Shown here in pieces: positions 42,915 through 51,187 of a DNA stretch of 64,000 nucleotides. The DNA comes from Paenibacillus faecalis (GTDB taxonomy: Bacteria; Bacillota; Bacilli; Paenibacillales; Paenibacillaceae): contig NZ_LT985747.1 of NCBI RefSeq assembly GCF_900289175.1, forward strand, positions 2,197,912-2,261,911, read 5' to 3'. The translations under genes and the position numbers were made by a program. The notes beneath the pieces are model-generated. The model was given only the letters and a program-made list of their open reading frames with translations, was not told where the DNA came from and did no database searches. Within the stretch, counting starts at the first letter, position 1. Every line of letters starts with the position of its first letter.

Positions 42915-44051
42915 TCAAGGTTTTAAGACAACTTTAATGCAATTGTCCGTTTTCGTATCGAACACTTCATAGCCCCGCTTGGCCTCGCTGAGCGGAATGA
43001 CGTGCGTAATGATGTCTCCAGGGTTCACTTTTCCGGAAGTAACCAACTCATACATATACGGCATATAGTGAATAACCGGGGCTTGTCCGGAACGGATATT
43101 CACATTTCGCTGCATGATGTCACCGAGCGGGAATCCGTTATAGCGTCCGCCGTATACCCCAGTGACTTGGATGGTCCCACCCTTGCGCACAGCCTGAGAT
43201 GCAATGATAAATGCACTCATCGTGCCGCCTTGCAGTTTCAAGCCACTGGCTAGAAATTCAAGATCGCTCATCTTGCCGTCCATTCCTACCGCATCAATGA
43301 CCACATCGGCGCCGCCTTTGGTCATTTCCTTGAGATTATTGCCGATGTTCTTATCTTGTTCGAAGTTTACGATCTCCACATGGTTCGTTCGCTTCGCATG
43401 CTGTAAGCGGTAATCGACATAGTCGACGGCTATGACCCGTTTTGCTCCTTTCAGCCAGCAAAACTTTTGGGCGAGAAGTCCGACCGGACCGCATCCGAGC
43501 ACGATAACCGTATCTCCATTCTTTACGCCGGCGTTATCTACGCTCCAGAAAGCCGTTGTCATCGCATCGGCAATTAAGCTTAGATTTTCGTCTGGTTGTT
43601 CACAGTTTTCGGGAATCTTGAAGTGGGTAAAATTTGCGAACGGAACCCGTAAATACTCGGCTTGCCCGCCAGGGTATCCGCCGGTCGTTCCGGAGTAACC
43701 GAAATAGGCGCCCATATCTCCGTTTTCGTTTGAATTGTCACATTGACTTTCCAGTTGGTTTTTGCAAAAAAAACACTCTCCGCATGCGATGTTGAACGGG
43801 ATGATCACACGGTCGCCTTTCTTTACCTTTGTCACGCCGGGGCCTACTTCTTCAACGATCCCCATGGGTTCGTGCCCGATAACATAGTTCTCCTGAAGGT
43901 TAGGGATCATCCCGTGAATCAGGTGTAGGTCGGAACCGCAAATGGCGGTACTGGTGATCTTCACGATCATATCGTCCGGTTTTTCAATCTTTGGATCCGG
44001 CACCTCTTTGACCACGACATTTTTAATCCCTTGATACGTTACCGCCTTCAT
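42915..44051 (-). CDS. adhB: Zinc-dependent alcohol dehydrogenase
   Basis: 378 residues of the medium-chain zinc dehydrogenase family (glutathione-independent formaldehyde-dehydrogenase-like branch). Catalytic zinc ligands are in [11 protein letters not shown] and [14 protein letters not shown]; the structural-zinc cysteines are in [15 protein letters not shown]; the NAD-binding fold has [14 protein letters not shown] and AVDYVDYRL. It lies between two CotF-like/helical gene pairs and overlaps the upstream gene by 4 bp. The operon matches B. subtilis adhB. It may detoxify or make aldehydes in the developing spore; that role is inferred. Confidence 0.92.
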   Translation of the reverse strand: MKAVTYQGIKNVVVKEVPDPKIEKPDDMIVKITSTAICGSDLHLIHGMIPNLQENYVIGHEPMGIVEEVGPGVTKVKKGDRVIIPFNIACGECFFCKNQLESQCDNSNENGDMGAYFGYSGTTGGYPGGQAEYLRVPFANFTHFKIPENCEQPDENLSLIADAMTTAFWSVDNAGVKNGDTVIVLGCGPVGLLAQKFCWLKGAKRVIAVDYVDYRLQHAKRTNHVEIVNFEQDKNIGNNLKEMTKGGADVVIDAVGMDGKMSDLEFLASGLKLQGGTMSAFIIASQAVRKGGTIQVTGVYGGRYNGFPLGDIMQRNVNIRSGQAPVIHYMPYMYELVTSGKVNPGDIITHVIPLSEAKRGYEVFDTKTDNCIKVVLKP

Positions 44052-44434
44052 GCTTTGTGTCCTCCAATATGTTCATCTGGGGTCCGATCAAACATCCCTT
44101 TACGCGATGTATCATCCGGGAACAAATTCATCTGCCCGATCATCACCGTATTTTTGGCCGAAAGCTGGTCGAGTTGGTACTGTTCGTTCAGCTCGTAAGG
44201 ATGGAACCATTTTTTGCGAATCATGAGCTCCGTGATTTCTTGGTGCATTGTAATCCCCTGCTTAAGATGATTGTGCAGGAGGGCTCTTACGTCCGGTGAA
44301 GCTGTCTCCGTCAGGGCGATGGCCAAATTACGCACACCCTCCTTGGCACGAAGGAGGAAGTCCATGGCAAAAGTCATATCTGCCATTTCCGGCATATTTA
44401 ATGAATTAATCGGATCTAAATAATCGGTGTTCAT
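44048..44434 (-). CDS. yraF: CotF-like spore coat protein, YraF-type
   Basis: 128 residues, CotF-like: [21 protein letters not shown] (residues 17-37) and [20 protein letters not shown] (near 85). The C-terminal stretch is longer than in its paralog at 42375. Its stop overlaps the adhB start (ATGA). Confidence 0.85.
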   Translation of the reverse strand: MNTDYLDPINSLNMPEMADMTFAMDFLLRAKEGVRNLAIALTETASPDVRALLHNHLKQGITMHQEITELMIRKKWFHPYELNEQYQLDQLSAKNTVMIGQMNLFPDDTSRKGMFDRTPDEHIGGHKA

Positions 44435-44446
44435 TTTAAATTCCCC

Positions 44447-44689
44447 TTAATGTGTTATAGGTGTCGGACTATTCGGAACAGGCGCTTGGAAAGGAGCGTT
44501 TGCGTAGATTGCTTGCAGCTCGGCGATCTGTTGTATGGATTGAGTTACGTCTTTCTGCATTAAAGCTTTTAACTCTTGGTCAAAGACCAGGCCTTGCATA
44601 AGTTTTGACTTAGCGAGGCAGAGCGTCTTAAAGTTTAACGCTTCATGCAGTTCCAATGATTCGTGCGGCCCTAGCGTTGGATTATTCAT
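44447..44689 (-). CDS. yraG: Small spore-coat-associated protein, YraG-type
   Basis: 80 residues: ESLELHEALNFKTLCLAKSK then LVFDQELKALMQKDVTQSIQ, the same helical plan as the YraE-type protein. First gene of the operon; AAAGGAGG lies upstream of ATG 44689. The promoter was not identified. Confidence 0.82.
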   Translation of the reverse strand: MNNPTLGPHESLELHEALNFKTLCLAKSKLMQGLVFDQELKALMQKDVTQSIQQIAELQAIYANAPFQAPVPNSPTPITH

Positions 44690-44877
44690 TCAGAGATGAT
44701 CACCTCCTTTTTTATCAACGTTAGATTTTCCAACGCATCGGAACTTATACTAAAATGAAAATGTTACTTTTAACAAGAACAAACATTCCCGTTTTGAGAC
44801 TTAATGGTATATGATTAACCGTTTCCAATAATCGAGTAATGAATGTATCATAAAATTAAAAAGAGCCCGTTGATTTA

Positions 44878-45439
44878 CTGAAGAGATCCTTACCGAAAAG
44901 GGTTATGAATGGAGTAGTCCGGCGTTCAAACGCCAAGCTTGGGAGGACGAAGTTCAATTTAAGGCGGAGAAATACCTGCGTGATGATGTCATGATTTCAA
45001 TTATAAAATAGAGATTAACAAAACTTACTTCTCTTATCTGCATAACGGAGACATTTATTTGTTTGATTTCGATGATTGCAATTATACGTATTTCATAAAC
45101 GATATTGGGATTACATTGTGCTATGCACTTTTTTATCCGTTTAAGGAATTTGATAATAAAACGGAATATTATAGAGTGTTTTTCCGCCATTTTATAAAAG
45201 GATATCTAAAGGAAAATACAATCCAAGTAGAAGAAATAGAATATTTACAAGATTCTATTAAAATTCGTTACATATTGCTGTATGTTTATTTTCATCAAGC
45301 TAACGATGTGGCAAACTTAAATGAAGAATCGATGAACTGGTTAAAGGAGCTTCAACGAGTAGCCGCTTCGGATGACCCTATGCTACCGATTGATTTTGTT
45401 GAAGAATTTAAAAGTATTTATCATAGTATTCATCTATAA
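44878..45439 (+). pseudogene. Aminoglycoside-phosphotransferase-like kinase, broken
   Basis: Two pieces of an APH-fold kinase remain. KGYEWSSPAFKRQAWEDEVQ belongs to the middle of the domain. After stops and a deletion, YLHNGDIYLFDFDDCNYTYF carries the DFD metal-binding motif and continues to a normal-looking C-terminus at 45439. The N-lobe and catalytic loop are missing. The family includes antibiotic kinases and homoserine/choline kinases. Confidence 0.75.
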
Positions 45440-45638
45440 ATTCCAATGATCGTGTGGTTTATCATTGCTTACCGTATCTTTTTATGGATTATTATCGTTA
45501 ATAGATTGAAAACAAGGGTAAAAAATAAGCAAATCAGGGAGGCATCGCCCCAGCTAAAGCCGTTATCGGGTTCCGATAACGGCTTTTGTAAATTTTTATT
45601 TGACTACATGTAGGGTTTCCGGAATTAAAGGTGTCTTA
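45440..45638. other. Intergenic with strong terminator
   Basis: Holds the 45556-45592 hairpin and otherwise no feature. Confidence 0.4.
45556..45592 (+). terminator. Strong terminator-like hairpin
   Basis: AAAGCCGTTATCGG pairs with CCGATAACGGCTTT (14 bp) over a 3-nt loop, with a TTTTG tail. Confidence 0.88.
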
Positions 45639-46109
45639 TATAGTAGCTACATAGCCGCGGTGGCCGCTAAGGTGGCTGGTGGACGGTTTAATTCCTACGA
45701 TGTGGAGGAAATCACCGGGGACGTACTGGTCAAGCTGTGAACAGACGGGCCCAAAATCATGTTGCGCGGAGATAGCCTCAAGCCTTATCTGGCCATAGCC
45801 GCGCGCAATCATACTATGAATCTTTTGCGAAAAAGACAGCAGGTCATTGAATCGGAATTGGAAGATGATGCAGTTTCTTGTCCTTCTGCAGAGGCATTGG
45901 CTATTCTGCGGCAGGAGAAGGAAGCAATTAGCGGCATGGTCCAGGATATGAGGGAACCGGATCGTGAAATCTTCATCCGCAGGTACTTCTATTTAGAGAA
46001 AGTCCGAGACATTGCAAGAAGGCTGAATATGCAGGAGAAAGCCGTCACGGCCCGGATCCGCCGGGCAAAGGACAAACTGCGCATTCATTATGAAACCGAG
46101 AATCCGTAG
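45639..46109 (+). pseudogene. ECF sigma factor with nonsense codon
   Basis: The open frame reads YIAAVAAKVAGGRFNSYDVE and EITGDVLVKL, then TGA at 45738-45740, then TDGPKIMLRGDSLKPYLAIA to TAG 46107-46109. The TGA falls where ECF factors usually have tryptophan (VFLKLW), so TGG to TGA is likely. The N-terminal 20-30 residues are also missing. Region 4 is intact (DREIFIRRYFYLEKVRDIAR...EKAVTARIRRAKDKLR). A shortened protein from ATG 45759 would keep only region 4. Its partner gene follows 67 bp later. Confidence 0.75.
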
Positions 46110-46176
46110 GATTTCTATAAGGACCGTGTCTATAGGAGTGAAGCTTTGAATCGATAGCGAAAGGGGATGGATGTAA

Positions 46177-47172
46177 GTGAAGCGGCGAATTGTAGATATC
46201 ATGGCCAATATCGACAATCAGGAACTGGAGAATCTACTCCTTACGGAGGAAGAGGAACGCGAATTGACACAACAAATCAGTATGGAACGCATCAAGAATC
46301 GAGCGATGAACCGTATTCAAGAGGAGGAAACGATGATGTTTAACAACAGGAAAGCGAAAAAATATAAAGCCAGTGTCATTATCGCTGCCGCGATGATTAT
46401 GATACTTAGCACGACCGCTTTTGCGAGCCAATACATGGATAGCTTAAAGCAGTTCTTCGGTCAATCCGCATCCATCGCGGAAGACGAACGATCACCCATA
46501 CAAGGGACAGATACCGCGTCTGGGGTAACCATGAATGTAGAAGAAGGCGTTTATGTCGGCAACAGCGGTTATTTGGTGGTCAGCTTCATGAAAGAGGATG
46601 GCACGCCATTCCCAGCGGGTGCATCGATACCCGGACTTGAGCTAAAAACGGAACATGATGTGAATTATATGGTGGGGCAGCAGCTTCTTGACGATAACAA
46701 AAAACTTGTCGGCGTATTTGAGATGGATGCGATGAATGACCTCGATGGGCTAAAGGCACGAATCACAGCCGACCGAATCACGTCAGTGGACAACACCCAA
46801 GTCGTTGAAGGCCCTTGGGATGTACAATTCACCATTTCTCCCGGGAAGCAGAGAGAGCAGAGTCTGAATCTGACGATCAATAAGGGTGAGGAGGCACTGT
46901 CTCTCAGCACTATTAATGTTTCTTCCATCGGTGTAGCTATCGAAGGCAACCGTACCAACGATGAGCTGGATAAACTGCCGGAGTATACGCCGGAGGTTAA
47001 GGTTATTGCCGCGGACGGATCAGAACTGACACTTCATGCAAGCTCGACAAGTACCACAAAGAACGGATTTCAGTGGCTGTATAATCTGGACAGCAAGAAT
47101 AACCTCGTTTTTCTGGAGGATGTGGACATCAAAAGCATCAGCATTGACGGCAACGTGACGGAGTTGAAGTAA
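46177..47172 (+). CDS. DUF4179 membrane-anchored anti-sigma-like protein
   Basis: 331 residues from GTG 46177 with AAAGGGG upstream. The N-terminal cytoplasmic part (1-65, NQELENLLLTEEEERELTQQ) would bind the sigma factor. One membrane helix (about 66-86, SVIIAAAMIMILSTTAFAS) is followed by an extracellular DUF4179-type domain (SGVTMNVEEGVYVGNSGYLVVSF onward). The pair sigma plus DUF4179 protein is common in Paenibacillus. With the sigma gene broken, this anti-sigma is an orphan unless region-4-only sigma is used. Confidence 0.82.
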   Translation: MKRRIVDIMANIDNQELENLLLTEEEERELTQQISMERIKNRAMNRIQEEETMMFNNRKAKKYKASVIIAAAMIMILSTTAFASQYMDSLKQFFGQSASIAEDERSPIQGTDTASGVTMNVEEGVYVGNSGYLVVSFMKEDGTPFPAGASIPGLELKTEHDVNYMVGQQLLDDNKKLVGVFEMDAMNDLDGLKARITADRITSVDNTQVVEGPWDVQFTISPGKQREQSLNLTINKGEEALSLSTINVSSIGVAIEGNRTNDELDKLPEYTPEVKVIAADGSELTLHASSTSTTKNGFQWLYNLDSKNNLVFLEDVDIKSISIDGNVTELK

Positions 47173-47208
47173 AACATAGATATAATAGGTGGCAGGGGCA
47201 AACATCTT

Positions 47209-47240
47209 AGGGCAGAAGCGACGACTTCTGCCCTTTATGC
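47209..47240 (+). terminator. Rho-independent terminator
   Basis: AGGGCAGAAG/CTTCTGCCCT perfect 10-bp stem with a 6-nt loop, then TTTAT. Confidence 0.8.
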
Positions 47241-47355
47241 ATAGAATACCTAGCAAGAATTGGAATCCTAAAGCTGGTCATGTTATAATTATATTACTTC
47301 ATCAATATACTGGAATTGGAAATATAATTAAAATTCTTTACATAGGGGGTAAATA

Positions 47356-47559
47356 ATGAACAATGATTATGATACTCCTGAAAGAACAAGAGAAAGACTA
47401 AGACAAGAAGAATTGAAAAATAATCCATTTGGTCATATGAAAGACGGAATTGATAGGGCTCAGTATGGTAGTTTAGTCGATTTAGTAGGTAATTTAGGTT
47501 GGAAAGGCACTTTAGTATTAATCATTGTTATTATTGTTGGTCTACTTCTGTGGAGATAA
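47356..47559 (+). CDS. DUF6366-like small membrane protein
   Basis: 67 residues: TPERTRERLRQEELKNNPFG, then AQYGSLVDLVGNLGWKGT, then one membrane helix LVLIIVIIVGLLLW. This matches DUF6366, small proteins of Bacillales with a charged head and a single C-terminal helix. GGGGG before the ATG serves as ribosome site. Function unknown; it appears to be a single-gene unit. Confidence 0.8.
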   Translation: MNNDYDTPERTRERLRQEELKNNPFGHMKDGIDRAQYGSLVDLVGNLGWKGTLVLIIVIIVGLLLWR

Positions 47560-47648
47560 ATGTCTGTAGATAAAATTGTGTCATTAAAAATGCACAAAAG
47601 ACCACATTGTAGAATTTTGACACAAATCAGATAATATAGGTGGCATGG

Positions 47649-47772
47649 GGTTAGGGGACAAGAACTTGGTCGATTGCCGTAATGGACACGTTCCGATTAA
47701 GTCTCACGTATTTTCATACTTATAATAAAAAGCCAATAGTCTGTTCTAAGTGAACAAGCTGTTGGCTTTTTT
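47649..47772 (+). repeat. Dispersed-repeat fragment plus terminator
   Basis: GGGGACAAGAACTTGGTCGA and TTGCCGTAATGGACA match the copy at 49.9-50.0 kb. A separate terminator AAAAAGCCAA-AG/CT-TTGGCTTTTTT lies at 47727-47772. Confidence 0.7.
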
Positions 47773-47899
47773 ACAATAGATGCGATATAAAGATGTCTAT
47801 ATAGATAAACTGGGTAATACAGTTATTGGATTAATTTAGTTAAAAGTTCTTAGATAATGGGAATAGATTTAATACCCGGAATAAAAGGATGGATTAGTT

Positions 47900-48019
47900 A
47901 TGACAGGCATTAATAATACCAAAATTGATATCGAACCAACTTGGAAAAGGCTTGGTTTTCCTTCTGCGCCCGATGTAAATACATCAGGAAAAGAAATCGG
48001 TATAATAATATTGCTTTAA
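47900..48019 (+). pseudogene. N-terminal stub, possibly S8-type peptidase
   Basis: 39 codons: MTGINNTKIDIEPTWKRLGF then PSAPDVNTSGKEIGIII and stop. The ending resembles the approach to the first catalytic aspartate of subtilisin-like proteases, but the evidence is slim. Confidence 0.35.
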
Positions 48020-48241
48020 TTAGATAATGTTTCGATAATTTCTTCTCTGTAAATATCATTGCCTGGAATCAATAATGGCGAGTCGAACCAGTCTTACGAG
48101 AAAAATGTAACAATCCGAACCGAATAACTAATAGCCATTTAAGGCACTTCCGTGTTTTTTCCTGCTGCAAGCAGGATTAGTATTTGAAGTCACTCTATCC
48201 AGAGGGGTATACTGGGTGGATTTATATTATATATGACTAGT

Positions 48242-48579
48242 CAAAACATCCAGAAATTAAAAAGGAAGATGGAATATATACTTTCCCAATTGGAAAAGAC
48301 GGCATTCTTAAGGTATCCAACAAAGATTATGCCTATGGTACAAGTGTCGATAAGTTCTTTTATGTGGATGATGAAGGACACAGGATTAAAGAACTTGATC
48401 TTTTTGAAGAAGTTCATAGCGGAAATATTGGAAACAGCACCGGAGGGGTTTCCGTAAGTAATGGTGTAGAGCAAACTATCGAAGCTCTCCCTACTGTAGA
48501 ATCCTTTTTTATTGGTGATATAAGTTTAATGAAAGACTACGAAAATATCTATCCAGAAATGGTGAAGTCGCTATTTTAG
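48242..48579 (+). pseudogene. Unknown protein, 5'-truncated and ending in the dispersed repeat
   Basis: A start-less open frame reads SKHPEIKKEDGIYTFPIGKD, then GILKVSNKDYAYGTSVDKFF, then FEEVHSGNIGNSTGG. Its last codons KSLF and the stop lie inside the repeat hairpin GAAGTCGCTATTTTAG, so the 3' end was replaced by repeat DNA. No family is recognised. Confidence 0.5.
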
Positions 48580-48665
48580 CGGCTTTTTTGTTTTATCGGT
48601 ACAAGTTCTTGTCCCAAGTCAAGGACAAGAACATGGTCCTATTGCCGATTTGAAGAATGTCTAAT
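48564..48665 (+). repeat. Dispersed palindromic repeat copy
   Basis: GAAGTCGCTATTTTAGCGGC terminator hairpin, then ATCGGTACAAGTTCTTGTCC, an 8-nt spacer, GGACAAGAACATGGTCC, ATTGCCGATTTGAAGAATGT and CTAATT. Nearly identical to the copy at 49.9 kb. Confidence 0.85.
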
Positions 48666-48669
48666 TTTA

Positions 48670-49348
48670 GTGGAGTAGAGTGAGAGCAGTGTAATGTGCT
48701 GGAAGGGGAATTGTTGTACTTCTGGGGCGCTGAAGTGTGTGGTGGCTCGTAGTCCATGTTTCGACGTGGGCAAATGGTCGGGTTGTGTACTGCACGGTGA
48801 AGCCTTTAAAGTGAGAGTGGTTGAATGGTAAGCACCATTATGAGAAACTCAGAGCCGGCGATCGGACGGTTTTGCGCCGACCACGAGCGGAAGCAGCATT
48901 TCACGGCCAATATTGAGGCCTGGGTCGTGCTAGAACACAAAAAAGTAATTGTAGCTGCTATCAGGCGTTCGCCTCCTGAACGAGGTTACAAGCGCGTGTT
49001 AACGACTGGACTGAAGTAGTTGGCGGGTCCTCGTGTTACCCATCAGAGTGAGCACTGAGGAGCAAGCATTGCAGGGGTACAGCCCTGAAGCTAAAGTCGA
49101 AGATGTTAAGGTGAACAGTACCTCCATTACATCAATCTCATTCAAAGGTGAAGAGCTGTAAAAGGTTATAAGCGAGGACACGGGTGCCGGTCAAAGAGGA
49201 TGGCTTCTCGGCTCTCGCTGCATTTGCTCAGGTTCGCTTTACACATAATTCTTGGAGCTACCTCACTTAAATAACGATATTTACTAATTATTATAATATA
49301 GTGGTATATTTATAATTGTAATTTAAATACTGAGAGGTTGGTGTTTTA
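48670..49348. other. Region without a recognised intact gene
   Basis: About 680 bp. A 64-codon plus-strand frame (48825-49019) has no recognisable domain. At 49040-49161 a frame ending VKVNSTSITSISFKGEEL looks like the tail of a lost extracellular protein. Gene content is decayed or non-coding. Confidence 0.4.
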
Positions 49349-49583
49349 ATGTTTAAAAAAGTATCTGGAATCCTTTTATCACTTTCGTTAGTCTTTGTAT
49401 TCACCTTTGCATCTCAAGCTTTAGCTGCTGATTGGGAAGATAAGACATTAGTCAAATATTACAAGGATGGTAGTTACTCACAAATGGGCTGGATATAAAC
49501 TAGCGGAATTAGACTTAGTTGCATCTTCTAAGAAGGGCAACGATGTGGAATGCATTTATAAGGGAACAATTTGGGCAGAGTAA
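49349..49583 (+). pseudogene. Small secreted protein with frameshift
   Basis: ATG 49349 (GAGAGG upstream) gives signal peptide FKKVSGILLSLSLVFVFTFA with cleavage after ALA, then ADWEDKTLVKYYKDGSYSQM, and the frame stops at 49496. The adjacent frame continues KWAGYKLAELDLVASSKKGN and DVECIYKGTIWAE to TAA 49581-49583. One base change would give a secreted protein of about 78 residues. No family is recognised. Confidence 0.6.
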
Positions 49584-49600
49584 TCTCTAAAAAAATAAAT

Positions 49601-49672
49601 CGAGTAGGAGGGGGCGGCTAACCCCCGTCCTCTTACACCACCTAGCATGCGGGTCCGCACTAGGCGGTTCCA
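49601..49672 (-). mobile_element. Group IIC intron 3' end (domains V and VI)
   Basis: On the minus strand GAACCGCCTAG...CTAGGTGGTG forms a domain V hairpin of 34-35 nt with the CGC-type catalytic triad, an inner TGCG/CGCA stem, and is followed by GGACGGGGGTTAGCCGCCCC, a domain VI-like stem, and CCTACTCG at the intron 3' end. This matches the terminal part of class C group II introns of Firmicutes. The reverse transcriptase ORF is not found upstream on that strand, so this is a remnant. Confidence 0.65.
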
Positions 49673-49898
49673 AAAGGTTAACAAAGCTCCAGATAACGAG
49701 ATCGTAAACTTTTCAGCTCTTTCGCTTCCCAAAAGGAATTCGGAAGGGCGTTATTTGTGTTTCGGGACGATTCCCAAGCACCTCTACGGGAGTTGGTCAT
49801 CTTAATTCCAATGGGTTTTTATTATTATTAAAACGATGATGGAAGAAATCTAAGAGGGAAAAGGGGAAGTTACGGCAAAGGGTACAAAATAATTACCT

Positions 49899-50065
49899 CA
49901 TGTCGAGGGACAAGAACATAGTCCCATTCAAAGTCGCTATTTTAGCGGCTTTTTTGTTTTATCGGTACAAGTTCTTGTCCCGAGCCAAGGACAAGAACTT
50001 GTACCGATTGCCGTAATGGACAAGAACATGAGCCGATTACCGATTAGATAAGTATCTAACTATGT
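49899..50065 (+). repeat. Dispersed palindromic repeat, longest copy
   Basis: GAGGGACAAGAACATAGTCC, terminator hairpin AAAGTCGCT/AGCGGCTTT, then a perfect 20-bp hairpin at 49961-50008 (ATCGGTACAAGTTCTTGTCC, loop CGAGCCAA), then GGACAAGAACATGAGCCGAT and TACCGATTAGATAAGT. The same string family appears at 5.1, 11.3, 15.9, 34.7, 47.65 and 48.6 kb. Confidence 0.85.
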
Positions 50066-50134
50066 TTCCATGTAATTTCATTAAGCTAACGGGAAACGGT
50101 TGTCTGTCTTTTGTTATATATTCAAAAAATGCAG

Positions 50135-50165
50135 TTGACTCTCCTGTTACAGGAGAGAATATGAT
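50135..50165 (+). promoter_or_regulatory. MerR-type promoter with 19-bp spacer
   Basis: -35 TTGACT (50135-50140) and -10 TATGAT (50160-50165) are 19 bp apart. A perfect palindrome CTCTCCTGT-T-ACAGGAGAG (50139-50157) lies between them. This is the classic overlong spacer activated by MerR-family regulators, here presumably the gene just downstream. Confidence 0.88.
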
Positions 50166-50179
50166 GTAAAAGAAGGGAG

Positions 50180-51187
50180 GTGAGGTTCGTACAAACGCAT
50201 TATTCGATCGGTAAAGCTGCAAAAATGGCAGGTACTACCATTAAATCAGTGCGCCATTACAGTGACATCGGACTGGTACAACCTGTCTCGGTTACAGAAA
50301 GCGGCTATCGTCTATACTCTTCCAAAGAAATCTGGCAACTGAATATGATTACGACATTGCGCTCACTCGGCTTCTCATTGCCGGATATTGCTAAGCTGCA
50401 AGAGGGGGAGATATCCGTACACCAAGCTATTCAACTGCAGTTGGAAGCCGTCAGACATCAGAAAAATCTATATGAGAGGATGGAACAAACGCTGGAGAAG
50501 GCTTTGCAGATTAAAGATTCGGAAGAATCGCTCTCGTTTATGCAAAATATTGTGGACGTCATGAAGCAAAGCGCAGAGACGCGTCAAGCGCAGTTGATAC
50601 AGAAGGTTCGCGGGAAGCTGGACGAGCAGGCTGTTCCTACGGACTGGTTTCAGCTTCTATTCTCGAACATCCGGCAGTCCATTGGATCGTTGGAAAACAT
50701 CTCGGCCGAGCAAGCTGTCGTTTGGAACAAGCTGAAGGAACTATGGGATTCCCCCGGCTTCGCTGCGGATTTTCAGCAGCACGTAAGATCTTTTACTGGG
50801 GAGAGGCTTAACTCAAAAGTGAAAGGTGATTACTATGACCAGGCGTTAAACAGGATTTTGCTGGACGTCATGCATTGTATAGAATCGAATATCCCATACA
50901 CAGCCCGGCAAATGCAAGACTTGGTTATCGCTTGTCTGCGCATATTTGCCGATATGATGCAGACGGAATATTCCGCCGATTTTGCAGCGAACATCTATCC
51001 CGTCATTCAATATTTCACTTCGCAACGGGCAAAGCAATTCTATTCGTTGTTATCAGAATTCAATCCCGCATCGAGAAAATATCAGGAGGCTTGGGATCAT
51101 ATCTATGACGGGTACTATTGGATGCTTGAACAGAACAAATTTGGGATCAGTAACAAAGGAGGACCAACATGCGAAAACCTAAAGTAG
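50180..51187 (+). CDS. MerR-family regulator with large C-terminal effector domain
   Basis: 335 residues from GTG 50180. MerR winged helix: HYSIGKAAKMAGTTIKSVRH, DIGLVQPVSVTESGYRLYSS, LRSLGFSLPDIAKL (residues 7-80), then a dimerisation coil and a C-terminal domain resembling TipAS-like effector-binding regions. The start is odd: AAGGGAGG overlaps GTG 50180, and the well-spaced codon at 50189 is GTA, where GTG would give the expected MQTHYSIG. Autoregulated through the 19-bp-spacer promoter and overlapping the hydrolase gene by 19 bp. Confidence 0.85.
   Translation: MRFVQTHYSIGKAAKMAGTTIKSVRHYSDIGLVQPVSVTESGYRLYSSKEIWQLNMITTLRSLGFSLPDIAKLQEGEISVHQAIQLQLEAVRHQKNLYERMEQTLEKALQIKDSEESLSFMQNIVDVMKQSAETRQAQLIQKVRGKLDEQAVPTDWFQLLFSNIRQSIGSLENISAEQAVVWNKLKELWDSPGFAADFQQHVRSFTGERLNSKVKGDYYDQALNRILLDVMHCIESNIPYTARQMQDLVIACLRIFADMMQTEYSADFAANIYPVIQYFTSQRAKQFYSLLSEFNPASRKYQEAWDHIYDGYYWMLEQNKFGISNKGGPTCENLK

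Noticed and set aside
48640..48860. 5' end of a group II intron on the plus strand
   Set aside because: A GTGTGG-like string is present, but no domain I structure or reverse transcriptase follows, and the identified domain V is on the other strand.
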